Below are positions 34,716 through 43,545 of a stretch of DNA of 64,000 bases, piece after piece; position 1 is the first letter of the stretch, and the number at the start of each line of letters is the position of its first letter. A program made the translations under genes and the position numbers. Source of the DNA: Actinoplanes flavus (GTDB lineage: Bacteria; Actinomycetota; Actinomycetes; Mycobacteriales; Micromonosporaceae); assembly GCF_017592555.1 (NCBI RefSeq), contig NZ_JAGFNS010000027.1:1-64000 (forward strand), written 5' to 3'. The notes under the pieces were generated by a model. That model worked only from the letters and a program-made list of their open reading frames with translations. It was not told where the DNA came from and searched no databases.

Positions 34716-35345
34716 TCACCGGCGGACCGCCCAGGCGCCCGGCGCGCGCCAGCCCCGCCACAGGGCGAGCAGGCGGAAGCTGGAGACGAACACGGCCGCT
34801 CCGGCCGCGGCCGCCGGCAGCAGCCATCCGCTCTGGTAGGCGACGGCCACGATGATCGCCCCGATCGCGGACGGCACGGCGTACAACTCGCTCTTGGTTT
34901 GGAAGAGCTCCGGCGTCTGGCGGGCCAGCACGTCACGGAGCACCCCGCCGCCGACCGCCGTGGTGACGCCGAGGATGACGGCCTGGAGCATGCCGAGGCC
35001 GGCGTCGAGAGCCTTCACCGTGCCGGTCACGGTGTAGAGGCCGAGGCCACCGGCGTCGAAGATCAGCACGGCGATGCCGAGCCGGGCGACCTGTGGGTGG
35101 AAGAAGAAGGTGACGGCCGCGGCGACCAGCGGGATGACCAGATAGAGCGGATCCCGGAAGGCGGCCGGGGGATGGGCGCCGATGATGACGTCACGCAGGA
35201 CGCCGCCGCCCAGAGCCGTCGTCTCGGCGAGCACCACGATGCCGACCACGTCGAAATCGCTGCGGATCGCCATCAGCGCCCCGGATGTCGCGAAGGCGAA
35301 CAGGCCGACGAGTTCGAGCACGTAGATGGCGGTGTCCGGCGACAT
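34716..35345 (-). CDS. TRIC/UPF0126-family membrane channel
   Basis: A 209-residue protein with about seven membrane helices and two inverted UPF0126 halves. Each half ends in the family motif: ETTALGGGVLRDVIIG and VTTAVGGGVLRDVLAR. This is the prokaryotic TRIC (trimeric intracellular cation channel) family, thought to conduct potassium or small metabolites. I start at ATG 35345 so that the first helix (YVLELVGLFAFATSGAL) is N-terminal. A 289-bp spacer to the next gene shows nothing clear. Confidence 0.9.
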   Translation of the reverse strand: MSPDTAIYVLELVGLFAFATSGALMAIRSDFDVVGIVVLAETTALGGGVLRDVIIGAHPPAAFRDPLYLVIPLVAAAVTFFFHPQVARLGIAVLIFDAGGLGLYTVTGTVKALDAGLGMLQAVILGVTTAVGGGVLRDVLARQTPELFQTKSELYAVPSAIGAIIVAVAYQSGWLLPAAAAGAAVFVSSFRLLALWRGWRAPGAWAVRR

Positions 35346-35634
35346 GACGGCAGCGTACGAGATTCGGTCCGTGATCTTGAAATTGCTCGCCGTAACCGTT
35401 CTGAGCTGCGGTGACGTAGATCCCACCGGGTGCGGAACGGTTTCGGCGAGGTTGCCGGTGTACCACCGGCGGCCGTACCGGCCGGCGCGCCCGACGGTCC
35501 GGCCGAACCGGACGGTCGGACGGTGGGCCGATCTCCCACGGTGTGCGAGATTGTCGCGGCGCCGCGCGCGGGAAACCGTGGCGCGCGGGTGGCAGCACGA
35601 CGGAATCACGCGGCGACGCCGGAGAGAGGAAACG

Positions 35635-35853
35635 ATGGACGACGCTCTGGTCGCCTACAACGCCGGGCGGGTGGACGGCGCGGCCGGGTACCGGGACCCG
35701 CAGGTCGCCGAGGATCCCGAGGTGGGCGCCGACTACCGGATCGGGCTGCTGGACGGGCGGATCGCGGCGTTCCACCTGATCGCGGAGGTGCGGCGGATCC
35801 TCGGGGCGCAGGGGTCGCTCTTCGATCGCCCGGACGATGTCACGGACTCATGA
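35635..35853 (+). CDS. small conserved hypothetical protein
   Basis: A 72-residue acidic soluble protein (DDALVAYNAGRVDGAAGY and DYRIGLLDGRIAAFHLI are visible). ATG 35635 follows GGAGAGAGGA. It lacks signal or membrane segments. Function not recognised. It precedes the nitrate assimilation region by 127 bp and may not belong to it. Confidence 0.65.
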   Translation: MDDALVAYNAGRVDGAAGYRDPQVAEDPEVGADYRIGLLDGRIAAFHLIAEVRRILGAQGSLFDRPDDVTDS

Positions 35854-35905
35854 TCAACTAGTCACACGGTTCTCAGTGGCCAAGTGAGTGGCCGTTATTC
35901 TCGCG

Positions 35906-35932
35906 GAAACATTCACTTGCCGGTCCCGAAAC
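35906..35932 (+). promoter_or_regulatory. possible GlnR-type site upstream of nnaR
   Basis: Two GAAAC half-sites (35906-35910 and 35928-35932) are spaced 22 bp, the spacing of GaAAc elements in the actinomycete GlnR box (gTnAc-n6-GaAAc repeated). The intervening gTnAc elements match poorly. The site is 48 bp before the nnaR start. Confidence 0.35.
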
Positions 35933-35980
35933 CAGGCCTTAGGACTCTTGCACCGGACGGCGGCACAGGATGGGGACCGG

Positions 35981-37081
35981 ATGATCGAGGGCGCACTGGC
36001 CGGCTTCACCGTGGCGGTGACCGCGGAACGACGCCGGAGTGAGATGGCCGCGCTGCTGGAGCGGCGTGGGGCACGGGTGATCAGCGCACCCGCGATCACC
36101 ATCATTCCACTGATCGACGACGAGGCACTGCACGCGGCGACGGCGGCCTGCATCGGCCTGGAACCGCACCTGGTGGTGGCCACCACCGGCTTCGGGTTCC
36201 GCGGCTGGCTGGAGGCGGCCGAGGGCTGGGGGCTCGCCGAGCGGCTCCGCGAGGTGCTGGGCCAGGCCCGGATCCTCGCCCGCGGGCCGAAACCGTGCGG
36301 GGCCATCCGCGCGGCCGGCCTCACCGAGGAGTGGGCGGCGAAGACCGAAGCCTCCGAGGAGGTGCTCGAACGGCTGCTCAGCGAAGGTGTGGCCGGCAAG
36401 CGGATCGTCGTGCAGGAGCACGGCGAGCCGCAGACCGAGTTCGTCAACGCGCTGCGTGCGGCCGGTGCGGCCGTCGTCGAGGTGCCGGTCTACCGGTGGG
36501 CGATGCCCTCCGACACGGCCCCGGTGCGACGGCTGGCCGAGCAGGTCGCGGCCGGGCAGGTCGACGCGGTGACGTTCACCAGCGCTCCGGCGGTCAAGGC
36601 GTTCCTGCAGGTCGCCGAGGAGGCCGGCGCCGACGTCGAGCAGGCGTTCGGCTGCCGCACCCTGGCGGCCTGCGTCGGCCCGGTCACGGCCGCGCCGCTG
36701 ATCGAGCGCGGGGTTCCGGTGGTGATGCCCGAGCGCTACCGGCTGGGGGCGCTGATCAAGACGGTCACCGACGAGCTGCCGCGGCGCGCGGTCCGGCTTC
36801 CGGTCGCCGGATCAACCCTTGAGGTACGCGGACACGCCGTCCTCATCGACGGAGTTCCGCACGCGCTGGCTCCGGCGGCGATGGCGATCCTGTCGGCGCT
36901 GGCTCGTAAGCCCGGCGCCGTGGTGTCGAAGGATCAGCTGGCCGCGGCGCTACCCCGCGGCAACGACGGACATGCGGTCGATGTGGCGGTGGCGCGATTG
37001 CGGGCGGCGCTCGGCTCGGGCAAGCACATCGAGACGGTGATCAAGCGTGGTTACCGTCTTCGCGTCGACGAGGCGGCCTGA
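35981..37081 (+). CDS. nnaR: NnaR-like uroporphyrinogen-III synthase/DNA-binding regulator
   Basis: A 366-residue fusion. Residues about 5-265 are a HemD (uroporphyrinogen-III synthase) domain: FTVAVTAERRRSEM, IVVQEHGEPQTEF and VDAVTFTSAPAV. Residues about 275-366 are an OmpR-type winged helix (AILSALARKPGAVVSKDQL, VDVAVARLRAALG, VIKRGYRLRVDEA). This is the NnaR architecture, in Streptomyces and mycobacteria a co-activator with GlnR of nitrate and nitrite assimilation genes. ATG 35981 starts at the HemD fold; an earlier in-frame GTG adds an unrelated leader. It precedes siroheme and nitrate genes, fitting this role. Confidence 0.9.
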   Translation: MIEGALAGFTVAVTAERRRSEMAALLERRGARVISAPAITIIPLIDDEALHAATAACIGLEPHLVVATTGFGFRGWLEAAEGWGLAERLREVLGQARILARGPKPCGAIRAAGLTEEWAAKTEASEEVLERLLSEGVAGKRIVVQEHGEPQTEFVNALRAAGAAVVEVPVYRWAMPSDTAPVRRLAEQVAAGQVDAVTFTSAPAVKAFLQVAEEAGADVEQAFGCRTLAACVGPVTAAPLIERGVPVVMPERYRLGALIKTVTDELPRRAVRLPVAGSTLEVRGHAVLIDGVPHALAPAAMAILSALARKPGAVVSKDQLAAALPRGNDGHAVDVAVARLRAALGSGKHIETVIKRGYRLRVDEAA

Positions 37082-37115
37082 CCACCCGATCAACCCGTCG
37101 ATACGTCAACTCAAG

Positions 37116-37185
37116 CAAGTCGAGCAAGTCGAGCAAGTCGAGCAAGTCGAGCAAGTCGAGCAAGTCGAGCAAGTCGAGCAAGTCG
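37116..37185. repeat. 9-bp tandem repeat CAAGTCGAG
   Basis: 7.8 perfect copies of CAAGTCGAG lie 35 bp after the nnaR stop, flanked on both sides by GTCAACTCA. The array has no substitutions, so it is probably recent or actively maintained. An overlapping frame would read Gln-Val-Glu repeats but has no ribosome-binding site. Confidence 0.97.
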
Positions 37186-37360
37186 TCAACTCATCAAGAC
37201 GAACAACACGAGTAAGACGTCGAGTAGTGCCGAGTGCCGGACGTGACAGCCCGATGACCAGCCGGGGCCCGTCCGGTCAGCTCAACCCCGGCGACGAGGC
37301 CGGATCCCGATGAGCCCGATGTCCATGCCGGGCCACTAGGAAACCCGAGGTCGACGACAC

Positions 37361-37405
37361 GATCGGCCGCACGCCCACCGCGATCAAGTGGGCGCGCGGC
37401 CGATC
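37361..37405. terminator. 18-bp stem hairpin downstream of nnaR
   Basis: GATCGGCCGCACGCCCAC (37361-37378) pairs with 37388-37405 with one mismatch and a 9-nt loop. It probably ends nnaR transcription. The remaining spacer to 37571 must hold the promoter of the chelatase gene; I see no clear boxes. Confidence 0.6.
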
Positions 37406-37571
37406 GATGGCCCGCACCCGGATCGGTTACTGGACGACCAGGGACGCTCCGGCCGTACCGGAAATGAATCGCGTGCCCGGCACCGATGCCAGGCCGCACC
37501 TGATCACGCACCGCAATCCGTGAACGCGCCGTCAGGCGCGGGAAGCGGGCCGATGAACGAGGAGATGTCCC

Positions 37572-38240
37572 GTGAGTGAGTCCACCACCCTGATCGCCGT
37601 GGCGCACGGCACCCGCTCGCCCGCCGGCATCCGCCAGATCCAGGATCTGGCCGCCGCCGTGGCCCGCCGCCGCCCCGGCCTGGACGTCCGCCTCTGCTAC
37701 GTCGACGTGCAGGAGCCGAAGGTCGCCGACATCGTCCCCACCTGCGAGGACGCGGTCGTGGTGCCGTTGCTGCTGTCGTGCGGCTACCACGTGCGGGTGG
37801 ACATCGCCGAAGCCGTCGCCGGCACCCACTTCCCGGTGTCGGCGCCGCTGGGCCCGGATCCGGTGTTCACCGAGAGCCTGCGCCGTAACATTCCGGCCGC
37901 GGCGGACGCGATCGTGCTGGCCGGCGCCGGCTCCTCCGACCCGCTGTGGGTGGCGGGAGTCCGTGAGGTGGCCGCCCAACTGCCCGGGCGGGTCGAGCTC
38001 GGCTACACCTCCGGCGGCGGCCCGCGTGTCGCCGACGTGGTGGCGACGTTGCGGGCGGAGGGTGCCCGGAGGATCGCCGTGGCGGCGTATCTGCTGGCCG
38101 AGGGCCTGTTCTACCGCACCCTGCATCAGGCCGGCGCCGATTGGGTGACCCCGCCGCTGTGTCACGACCCGGCGGTCGCCGACCTGGTATTGCGTCGGTT
38201 TGATGCCATGCGCCTCACAACGGTGGGTAGCCGTTTGTAG
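37572..38240 (+). CDS. sirohydrochlorin chelatase (CbiX/SirB-like)
   Basis: A 222-residue CbiX-family chelatase. The first half has AVAHGTRSPAG (metal-binding His) and LLLSCGYHVRVD (second His), and the second half mirrors it with weaker motifs (GAGSSDPLW, YLLAEGLFY). It inserts Fe(II) into sirohydrochlorin to make siroheme, the cofactor of the nitrite reductase encoded downstream. GTG 37572 follows GAGGAG. In this setting ferrochelatase is more likely than cobaltochelatase. Confidence 0.88.
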   Translation: MSESTTLIAVAHGTRSPAGIRQIQDLAAAVARRRPGLDVRLCYVDVQEPKVADIVPTCEDAVVVPLLLSCGYHVRVDIAEAVAGTHFPVSAPLGPDPVFTESLRRNIPAAADAIVLAGAGSSDPLWVAGVREVAAQLPGRVELGYTSGGGPRVADVVATLRAEGARRIAVAAYLLAEGLFYRTLHQAGADWVTPPLCHDPAVADLVLRRFDAMRLTTVGSRL

Positions 38241-38284
38241 TCACAACTGTGGCGAGGCGGTTGTAGGGAATCCTGAACAACAGC

Positions 38285-38311
38285 GTCACCGTGAGGCGTC
38301 GTAAGGGTTAA
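38285..38311 (+). promoter_or_regulatory. possible GlnR/NnaR site upstream of nitrate reductase
   Basis: GTCAC (38285-38289) and GTTAA (38307-38311) are spaced 22 bp, as gTnAc elements are in GlnR boxes, with a poor GaAAc match between. The location, 25 bp before the nitrate reductase start, suits control of the operon. Confidence 0.35.
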
Positions 38312-38335
38312 CGGCGGGCCCCGAACATCATCGGT

Positions 38336-40417
38336 GTGACGGCGACCCAGACGCATTGCCCCTACTGCGCTCTGCAGTGCGGGATGACGCTGACGCCCGA
38401 GATCCCTCGGGTGCGGCTTGAGCCGGCCGAGTTCCCGGTCAACCGGGGCGGCCTGTGCGCCAAGGGCTTCACCGCGGCGGACCTGCTGGACCACACGGAC
38501 CGGCTGCTGACGCCGCTGGTCCGCAAGGAGCCCGGCAACCGGGAGTCTCCCCTGCGGGAGGCGTCCTGGGAGGAGGCGTACGACCGGATCGTGACCGCGA
38601 TCCGGGACAGCCAGGAGCGGTTCGGACCGGACAGCGTCGGATGTTTCGGCGGTGGCGGGCTGACCAACGAGAAGGCGTACGCCCTCGGCAAGTTCGTCCG
38701 CGTGGCGCTGCGGTCGTCGGCGATCGACTACAACGGCCGGTTCTGCATGTCGAGTGCGGCGACGGCGGCCAACCGGTCCCTCGGGATCGACCGTGGCCTG
38801 CCGTTCCCGCTCGCCGACGTGGCCGAGGCGAAGACGGTGATGCTGGTCGGCGCGAACCCGGCCGACGCGATGCCGCCGTCGATGCAGTACCTGGACACGG
38901 GACGGGCCAACGGCGCCAAGCACATCGTGATCGACCCGCGCCGCACCAACACGGCCAACGGCGCGCACATGCACCTGGCGCCGCTGCCCGGCACCGATCT
39001 GGCGCTGGCGAACGGGATGCTGCACATCGCGATCCGCGAGGGCTGGGTCGACGAGGCGTTCATCGCCGAGCGGACCGAGGGGTTCGCGGCGGTCCGGACG
39101 GCGACCAACGCGTACTGGCCGGAACGGGTCGAGCGGATGACCGGCGTCCCGGAGGCGCAGCTGCGCGAGGCGGTGCGGCTGCTCGCCACCGAGGGCCCAA
39201 GCATGATCCTCACCGCGCGGGGCGCCGAGCAGCACAGCAACGGTACGGACACCGCGCAGGCCTGGCTCAACCTGGCGCTCGCGCTGGGCCTGGTCGGCCG
39301 GCCGTTCTCCGGGTACGGCACGATCACCGGCCAGGGCAACGGGCAGGGCGGCCGCGAGCACGGGCAGAAGGCCGATCAGCTGCCCGGTTACCGCCGGCTC
39401 GACGATCCCGCGGCGCGCGCCCACGTGGCCGGGGTCTGGGGCATCGATCCCGACGAGCTGCCACAGCCGGGCCGTTCCGCGTACGAAATGATCGATGCTC
39501 TGGGAAATGACGGCGGCGTCCGGGTGCTCTGGATCCTGGCGAGCAACATCGTCGTGTCGGCCCCGCACAGCAGTCATGTCGTGAATCAACTCAACATGAC
39601 CGACTTCCTCGTCGTCTCCGACATCTTCCCGTCGGAGACCGCGCAGCTCGCCGACGTGGTCCTTCCGACCGCCCAGTGGGCGGAGGAGGAGGGCACCATG
39701 ACCAACCTCGAAGGTCGGGTGATCCGGCGGAAGATGGCGCTGCCTCCGCCGCCGATGGTGAAGAGCGACCTCACGGTGCTGACCGAGCTGGCCGGCCTGC
39801 TGGGCCGCGGCGAGTTCTTCACCGACGAGCCGGAGGCGGTGTTCGAGGAGCTGCGCCGGGCGAGCGCCGGCGGGATCGCCGACTACGCCGGCATCAGCTA
39901 CGAGCGCATCGAGGCCGAGCAGGGCGTGTTCTGGCCGTGCCCGGACGAGCGGCATCCGGGCACGCGCCGGCTTTTCGCCGACGGCTTTCCGACGGCCTCC
40001 GGCCGGGCCAGGTTCGTGCGGGTCGATCACCGCGATCCGGCCGAGGTTCCCGACGATGCCTTCCCGTACGTGTTGACGACCGGCCGCAACATGCAGCAGT
40101 ACCAGAGCGGCACCCAGACCCGGCGGGTACGGGCGCTCAACGTGGCACTGCCCGAACCGCGCGCCGAGATCCACCCCGACCTGGCCCGCCGGCACGGCAT
40201 CGCCGACGGCGACATGGTCGAACTGCGCAGCCGCCGGGGCGCCGCGACGTTGCGGGCCCGCCTCAGCGACGGCATCCGCCCGGACACGGTGTTCGCGCCG
40301 TTCCACTGGCCCGGAGCCAACCTCTTGACCAACCCGGCACTGGATCCCCATTCCAAGATGCCCGCTTTCAAGGTGTGCGCGATCGCTCTTTGCAAAGCCG
40401 AAGAAGGGAGTTCCTGA
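38336..40417 (+). CDS. assimilatory nitrate reductase catalytic subunit
   Basis: A 693-residue Mo-bisMGD oxidoreductase. The N-terminal [4Fe-4S] motif is Cys8, Cys11, Cys15 and Cys41 (CPYCALQC then GLCAKG). The molybdopterin oxidoreductase domain follows to about 480 (NGRFCMSSAATA contains the likely Mo-ligand Cys region; GQGNGQGGREHGQKADQLPG is typical of nitrate reductases). The C-terminal dinucleotide-binding domain (about 570-690) has TTGRNMQQYQSGTQTRR. It reduces nitrate to nitrite in the cytoplasm, as in NasA/NarB enzymes. No C-terminal FeS or flavin domain is present, so the electron donor is separate. First gene of the reductase operon. Confidence 0.92.
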   Translation: MTATQTHCPYCALQCGMTLTPEIPRVRLEPAEFPVNRGGLCAKGFTAADLLDHTDRLLTPLVRKEPGNRESPLREASWEEAYDRIVTAIRDSQERFGPDSVGCFGGGGLTNEKAYALGKFVRVALRSSAIDYNGRFCMSSAATAANRSLGIDRGLPFPLADVAEAKTVMLVGANPADAMPPSMQYLDTGRANGAKHIVIDPRRTNTANGAHMHLAPLPGTDLALANGMLHIAIREGWVDEAFIAERTEGFAAVRTATNAYWPERVERMTGVPEAQLREAVRLLATEGPSMILTARGAEQHSNGTDTAQAWLNLALALGLVGRPFSGYGTITGQGNGQGGREHGQKADQLPGYRRLDDPAARAHVAGVWGIDPDELPQPGRSAYEMIDALGNDGGVRVLWILASNIVVSAPHSSHVVNQLNMTDFLVVSDIFPSETAQLADVVLPTAQWAEEEGTMTNLEGRVIRRKMALPPPPMVKSDLTVLTELAGLLGRGEFFTDEPEAVFEELRRASAGGIADYAGISYERIEAEQGVFWPCPDERHPGTRRLFADGFPTASGRARFVRVDHRDPAEVPDDAFPYVLTTGRNMQQYQSGTQTRRVRALNVALPEPRAEIHPDLARRHGIADGDMVELRSRRGAATLRARLSDGIRPDTVFAPFHWPGANLLTNPALDPHSKMPAFKVCAIALCKAEEGSS

Positions 40418-40419
40418 CG

Positions 40420-40767
40420 ATGTACTCCACACCTCGCTTCCTGCAGGGCGTGTTCGCCTTCGAGGGCAAGGGCCTGGACGAGCCGGCCCCGCTCGGCGCG
40501 GCTCTCAGCTACACCGTTCCGGCCGGTGCGACCGCGCAGGCCGTCTACTTCCGTGGCGGGAACGCCTCGGACGAACTGATCTGCGTCGTGCTGGTGCGCG
40601 ACGGAGCACCCATGCGGTACTTCCCGGTCGGCGCGAAGAGCGACGTCCACGTGCCGCTGCGGGTGCTGGAGGACCTCGCCGGTGGCACCACGGTGGAGCT
40701 TCGGCTCGCCGCGCCGGCCGGACTGAACGGACATGTGATCGTGGACCTCGGACTGGTGGAGATCTGA
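40420..40767 (+). CDS. small protein between nitrate and nitrite reductase genes
   Basis: A 115-residue soluble, beta-rich protein (SYTVPAGATAQAVYFRGG, ELICVVLVRDG, VHVPLRVLEDL). It starts 3 bp after the nitrate reductase stop and its stop overlaps the nirB start (TGATGA), so it is a tightly coupled operon member. I know of similar small genes in actinobacterial nas/nir operons, but not an established function. An assembly or regulatory role for one of the two reductases is possible. Confidence 0.75.
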   Translation: MYSTPRFLQGVFAFEGKGLDEPAPLGAALSYTVPAGATAQAVYFRGGNASDELICVVLVRDGAPMRYFPVGAKSDVHVPLRVLEDLAGGTTVELRLAAPAGLNGHVIVDLGLVEI

Positions 40768-43229
40768 TGACCCAGCGACTTGTCGTCATCGGCAACGGCA
40801 TGGCGGGCGCCCGTACGGTGGAGGAGATCCTCGCCCGCAACGGCGACTTCACCGTCACGATGTTCGGTGACGAGCCGTACGGCAACTACAACCGGATCAT
40901 GCTCTCCAACCTGCTGGCGGGTGTGGAGAGCGAAGAGGGCATCTACCTCAACGACCTGGCCTGGTACCAGGACAACGGGATCACCCTGAACGCCGGTGTG
41001 CGGATCGAGCGGATCGACCGGTTCGCCAAGGTGGTGTACGCGACGGACGGGACGGCCACCCCGTACGACAAGCTGATCATCGCGACCGGATCGTCCTCGT
41101 GGACGCCGCCGATCAAGAACATCCACAACCCGAAGCGCGGCTTCCACCAGGGCGTCTTCGCGTTCCGGACGCTCGACGACACCCGCGGCATGATCCGCTA
41201 CGCCCGGGACCACGAGCGCGCGGTCGTGATCGGCGGCGGCCTGCTCGGCCTGGAGGCGGCCCGCGGCCTGCAGAACCATCTCAGCGAGGTGACGTTGCTG
41301 CACGCCATGGGCCACCTGATGGAACGGCAGCTGGACGAGAAGGCCGGCCACATGTTGCAGGCCAGCGTCGAGAACAAGCTCGGCATCAAGGTCATCACCA
41401 ACGCGATGACGACCGAGATCCTCGGCAAGGACCGGGTCACCGGCGTCAAACTGGCCGACGGCACGGTGATCCCGTGCGACGTCGTGGTGATCGCCGCGGG
41501 CATCCGGCCGAACACCCAGGTCGCCGCGGACAGCGGGCTGACCGTCGAGCGCGGCATCGTGGTCGACGACCAGATGCGGGTGCAGGACGAGGACGACATC
41601 TACTCGGTCGGTGAGTGCGCCCAGCACCGCGGCAACCTGTACGGCCTGGTCGCGCCGCTGTGGGACCAGGCGAAGGTGCTCGCCGACCACATCACCGGCC
41701 GGGACACCGAGGCCGCCTACACCGGCTCGAAGCTCTCCACCAAGCTCAAGGTCGCCGGCATCGACGTCGCCTCGATGGGCCTCATCGCCCCGGAGACCGA
41801 CGACGACGAGGTGATCATCTACAACGAGCCGAAGAAGGGCGTCTACAAGCAGCTCATCATCCGTGAGGGCGCGCTGGTCGGCGCGATCCTGGTCGGCGAC
41901 AACAGCAAGGCCGCCAGCCTGATCCAGTCGTTCGACCGCGCCCAGGCCCTGCCGGAGGAGCGCGCCGAGCTGCTGTTCGACATCGGCGGGCCGGCCGGCG
42001 ACGTCAAACCGGAGGACATGCCGGACGACGCCCAGGTCTGCAACTGCAACGGCGTCAGCAAGGGCGCCATCTGCGGTGTCGTCAACGCCGGCTGCAAGAC
42101 GGTCAGCGGCGTGATGGACAAGACCCGCGCGGGCAAGGGCTGCGGCACCTGCAAGCCGCTGGTGCAGCGGATCGTCGAGTGGGCCGCCGGCGGCGAGGCC
42201 GAGGAGGACCCGGCCGCGTCCTGGTACGTGCCGGGCGTACCGATGCCGAAGCCGGAGCTGATGGCCGCGATCCGCAAGTACGAGCTGAAGAGCGTCTCGG
42301 CCGTCTTCGAGAAGCTGGTGCCGGGCGGCGAGCACGACGCCAAGAGCAAGATGGGCCTGGCCTCGCTGCTCAAGATGATGTGGGCCGACCAGTACATCGA
42401 CGAGCGCGACGCCCGGTTCATCAACGACCGGGTGCACGGCAACATCCAGAAGGACGGCACCTTCTCGGTGGTCCCGCAGATGAAGGGCGGTGTCACCACC
42501 CCGGCCGAGCTGAAGCGGATCGCCGAGGTGGCCGAGAGGTACAACGTGCCGATGGTGAAGCTCACCGGCGGCCAGCGCATCGACCTGCTCGGCATCCCGA
42601 AGGAGCAGCTGCCGGCGATCTGGGCGGACCTCGACATCCCGTCCGGGTACGCCTACGCGAAGAGCTTCCGCACCGTGAAGACCTGTGTCGGCTCCGACTT
42701 CTGCCGGTTCGGTGTCGGTGACTCGACGGCGCTGGGCATCGCGATCGAGGAGCGGTTCCAGGGGCTGGAGGGTCCCGGCAAGATGAAGCTGGCGGTCACC
42801 GGATGCCCGCGGAACTGCGCTGAGGCGTACGTCAAGGATCTGGGTGTCGTCGCGATCGACGGCGGCCGGTGGGAGATCTACGTCGGCGGTGCCGCCGGCG
42901 CCCACGTCCGCAAGGGCGACCTGCTCGCCACGGTGGACTCGCCGGAAGAAGTGATCCGGCTGACCGGCCGGTTCCTGCAGTACTACCGCGAGAACGCCAA
43001 CTGGCTGGAGCGCACGTACGCGTGGGTTCCGCGGGTCGGCATCGAGAAGATCCGCGCGGTGGTCGTCGACGACGCCGAGGGCATCGCCGAGGCTCTGGAC
43101 GCCGCGATCGAAGAGGCCGTGCAGGCCTACAAGGACCCCTGGAAGGAGCGGGCCGTCCCGGCCACGCCCGGCCAGTTCCGTACCTCTCTTCCCCTGACCG
43201 TTCTCCCCCAGGTTCCGGTGCGCTCATGA
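40767..43229 (+). CDS. nirB: NAD(P)H nitrite reductase large subunit
   Basis: An 820-residue NirB. FAD-binding GNGMAGART (about 8-16) and NAD-binding GGGLLGLEAA (about 154-163) open the protein. A BFD-like [2Fe-2S] domain follows (CNCNGVSKG at about 425, CGTCKP at about 459). The sulfite/nitrite reductase half ends with the siroheme-[4Fe-4S] ligands Cys640 and Cys646 (CVGSDFC) and Cys680 and Cys684 (GCPRNC). All cofactors are accounted for. It reduces nitrite to ammonium with six electrons from NAD(P)H. Overlaps both neighbours. Confidence 0.96.
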   Translation: MTQRLVVIGNGMAGARTVEEILARNGDFTVTMFGDEPYGNYNRIMLSNLLAGVESEEGIYLNDLAWYQDNGITLNAGVRIERIDRFAKVVYATDGTATPYDKLIIATGSSSWTPPIKNIHNPKRGFHQGVFAFRTLDDTRGMIRYARDHERAVVIGGGLLGLEAARGLQNHLSEVTLLHAMGHLMERQLDEKAGHMLQASVENKLGIKVITNAMTTEILGKDRVTGVKLADGTVIPCDVVVIAAGIRPNTQVAADSGLTVERGIVVDDQMRVQDEDDIYSVGECAQHRGNLYGLVAPLWDQAKVLADHITGRDTEAAYTGSKLSTKLKVAGIDVASMGLIAPETDDDEVIIYNEPKKGVYKQLIIREGALVGAILVGDNSKAASLIQSFDRAQALPEERAELLFDIGGPAGDVKPEDMPDDAQVCNCNGVSKGAICGVVNAGCKTVSGVMDKTRAGKGCGTCKPLVQRIVEWAAGGEAEEDPAASWYVPGVPMPKPELMAAIRKYELKSVSAVFEKLVPGGEHDAKSKMGLASLLKMMWADQYIDERDARFINDRVHGNIQKDGTFSVVPQMKGGVTTPAELKRIAEVAERYNVPMVKLTGGQRIDLLGIPKEQLPAIWADLDIPSGYAYAKSFRTVKTCVGSDFCRFGVGDSTALGIAIEERFQGLEGPGKMKLAVTGCPRNCAEAYVKDLGVVAIDGGRWEIYVGGAAGAHVRKGDLLATVDSPEEVIRLTGRFLQYYRENANWLERTYAWVPRVGIEKIRAVVVDDAEGIAEALDAAIEEAVQAYKDPWKERAVPATPGQFRTSLPLTVLPQVPVRS

Positions 43230-43543
43230 CCATCGCCCCCATCGAAACGACCATCCTCGGCCCGATCGACGAGATCCCGTTCGGCGAAGGACGCACCTAC
43301 GCCGTCGGGCCCGACATGATCGCCGTCTTCCGCCTCCGCGACGGCTCCCTTCGCGCGGTGTCGGCGGTCTGCCCGCACAAGGGCGGCCCGCTCGCGGATG
43401 GACAGATCGACAACAAGGTTGTCGTCTGCCCCCTGCATCTGTACGCATGGGACCTCTCCACCGGGTGTTCCCAGTCCGGCCAGCCCCCGATCAACGTCTA
43501 CCCGGTCCGGGTCGATGACGGTCACATCATTCTGGGAGACTGA
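43226..43543 (+). CDS. nirD: nitrite reductase small subunit
   Basis: A 105-residue Rieske-type protein with the complete [2Fe-2S] ligand set: Cys49 and His51 in CPHKGG, Cys68 and His71 in CPLHLYAWD. Many NirD proteins have lost these ligands; here they are intact, so it may carry a real cluster. It overlaps nirB by 4 bp (ATGA). It forms the nitrite reductase complex with NirB. Confidence 0.94.
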   Translation: MTIAPIETTILGPIDEIPFGEGRTYAVGPDMIAVFRLRDGSLRAVSAVCPHKGGPLADGQIDNKVVVCPLHLYAWDLSTGCSQSGQPPINVYPVRVDDGHIILGD

Positions 43544-43545
43544 AC

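Noticed and set aside
35861-35876. GTCAC followed by a poor GaAAc match as a further GlnR site
   Set aside because: The second element does not match and the spacing to the GAAAC pair at 35906 is wrong.
37116-37185. 9-bp array as CRISPR or a coding Gln-Val-Glu repeat
   Set aside because: No spacers. The frame has no ribosome-binding site and no structured domain.
38162-42905. Long leftward frames opposite nitrate reductase and nirB
   Set aside because: They lie exactly antisense to well-recognised enzymes with all motifs intact. High GC removes stop codons from the opposite strand.
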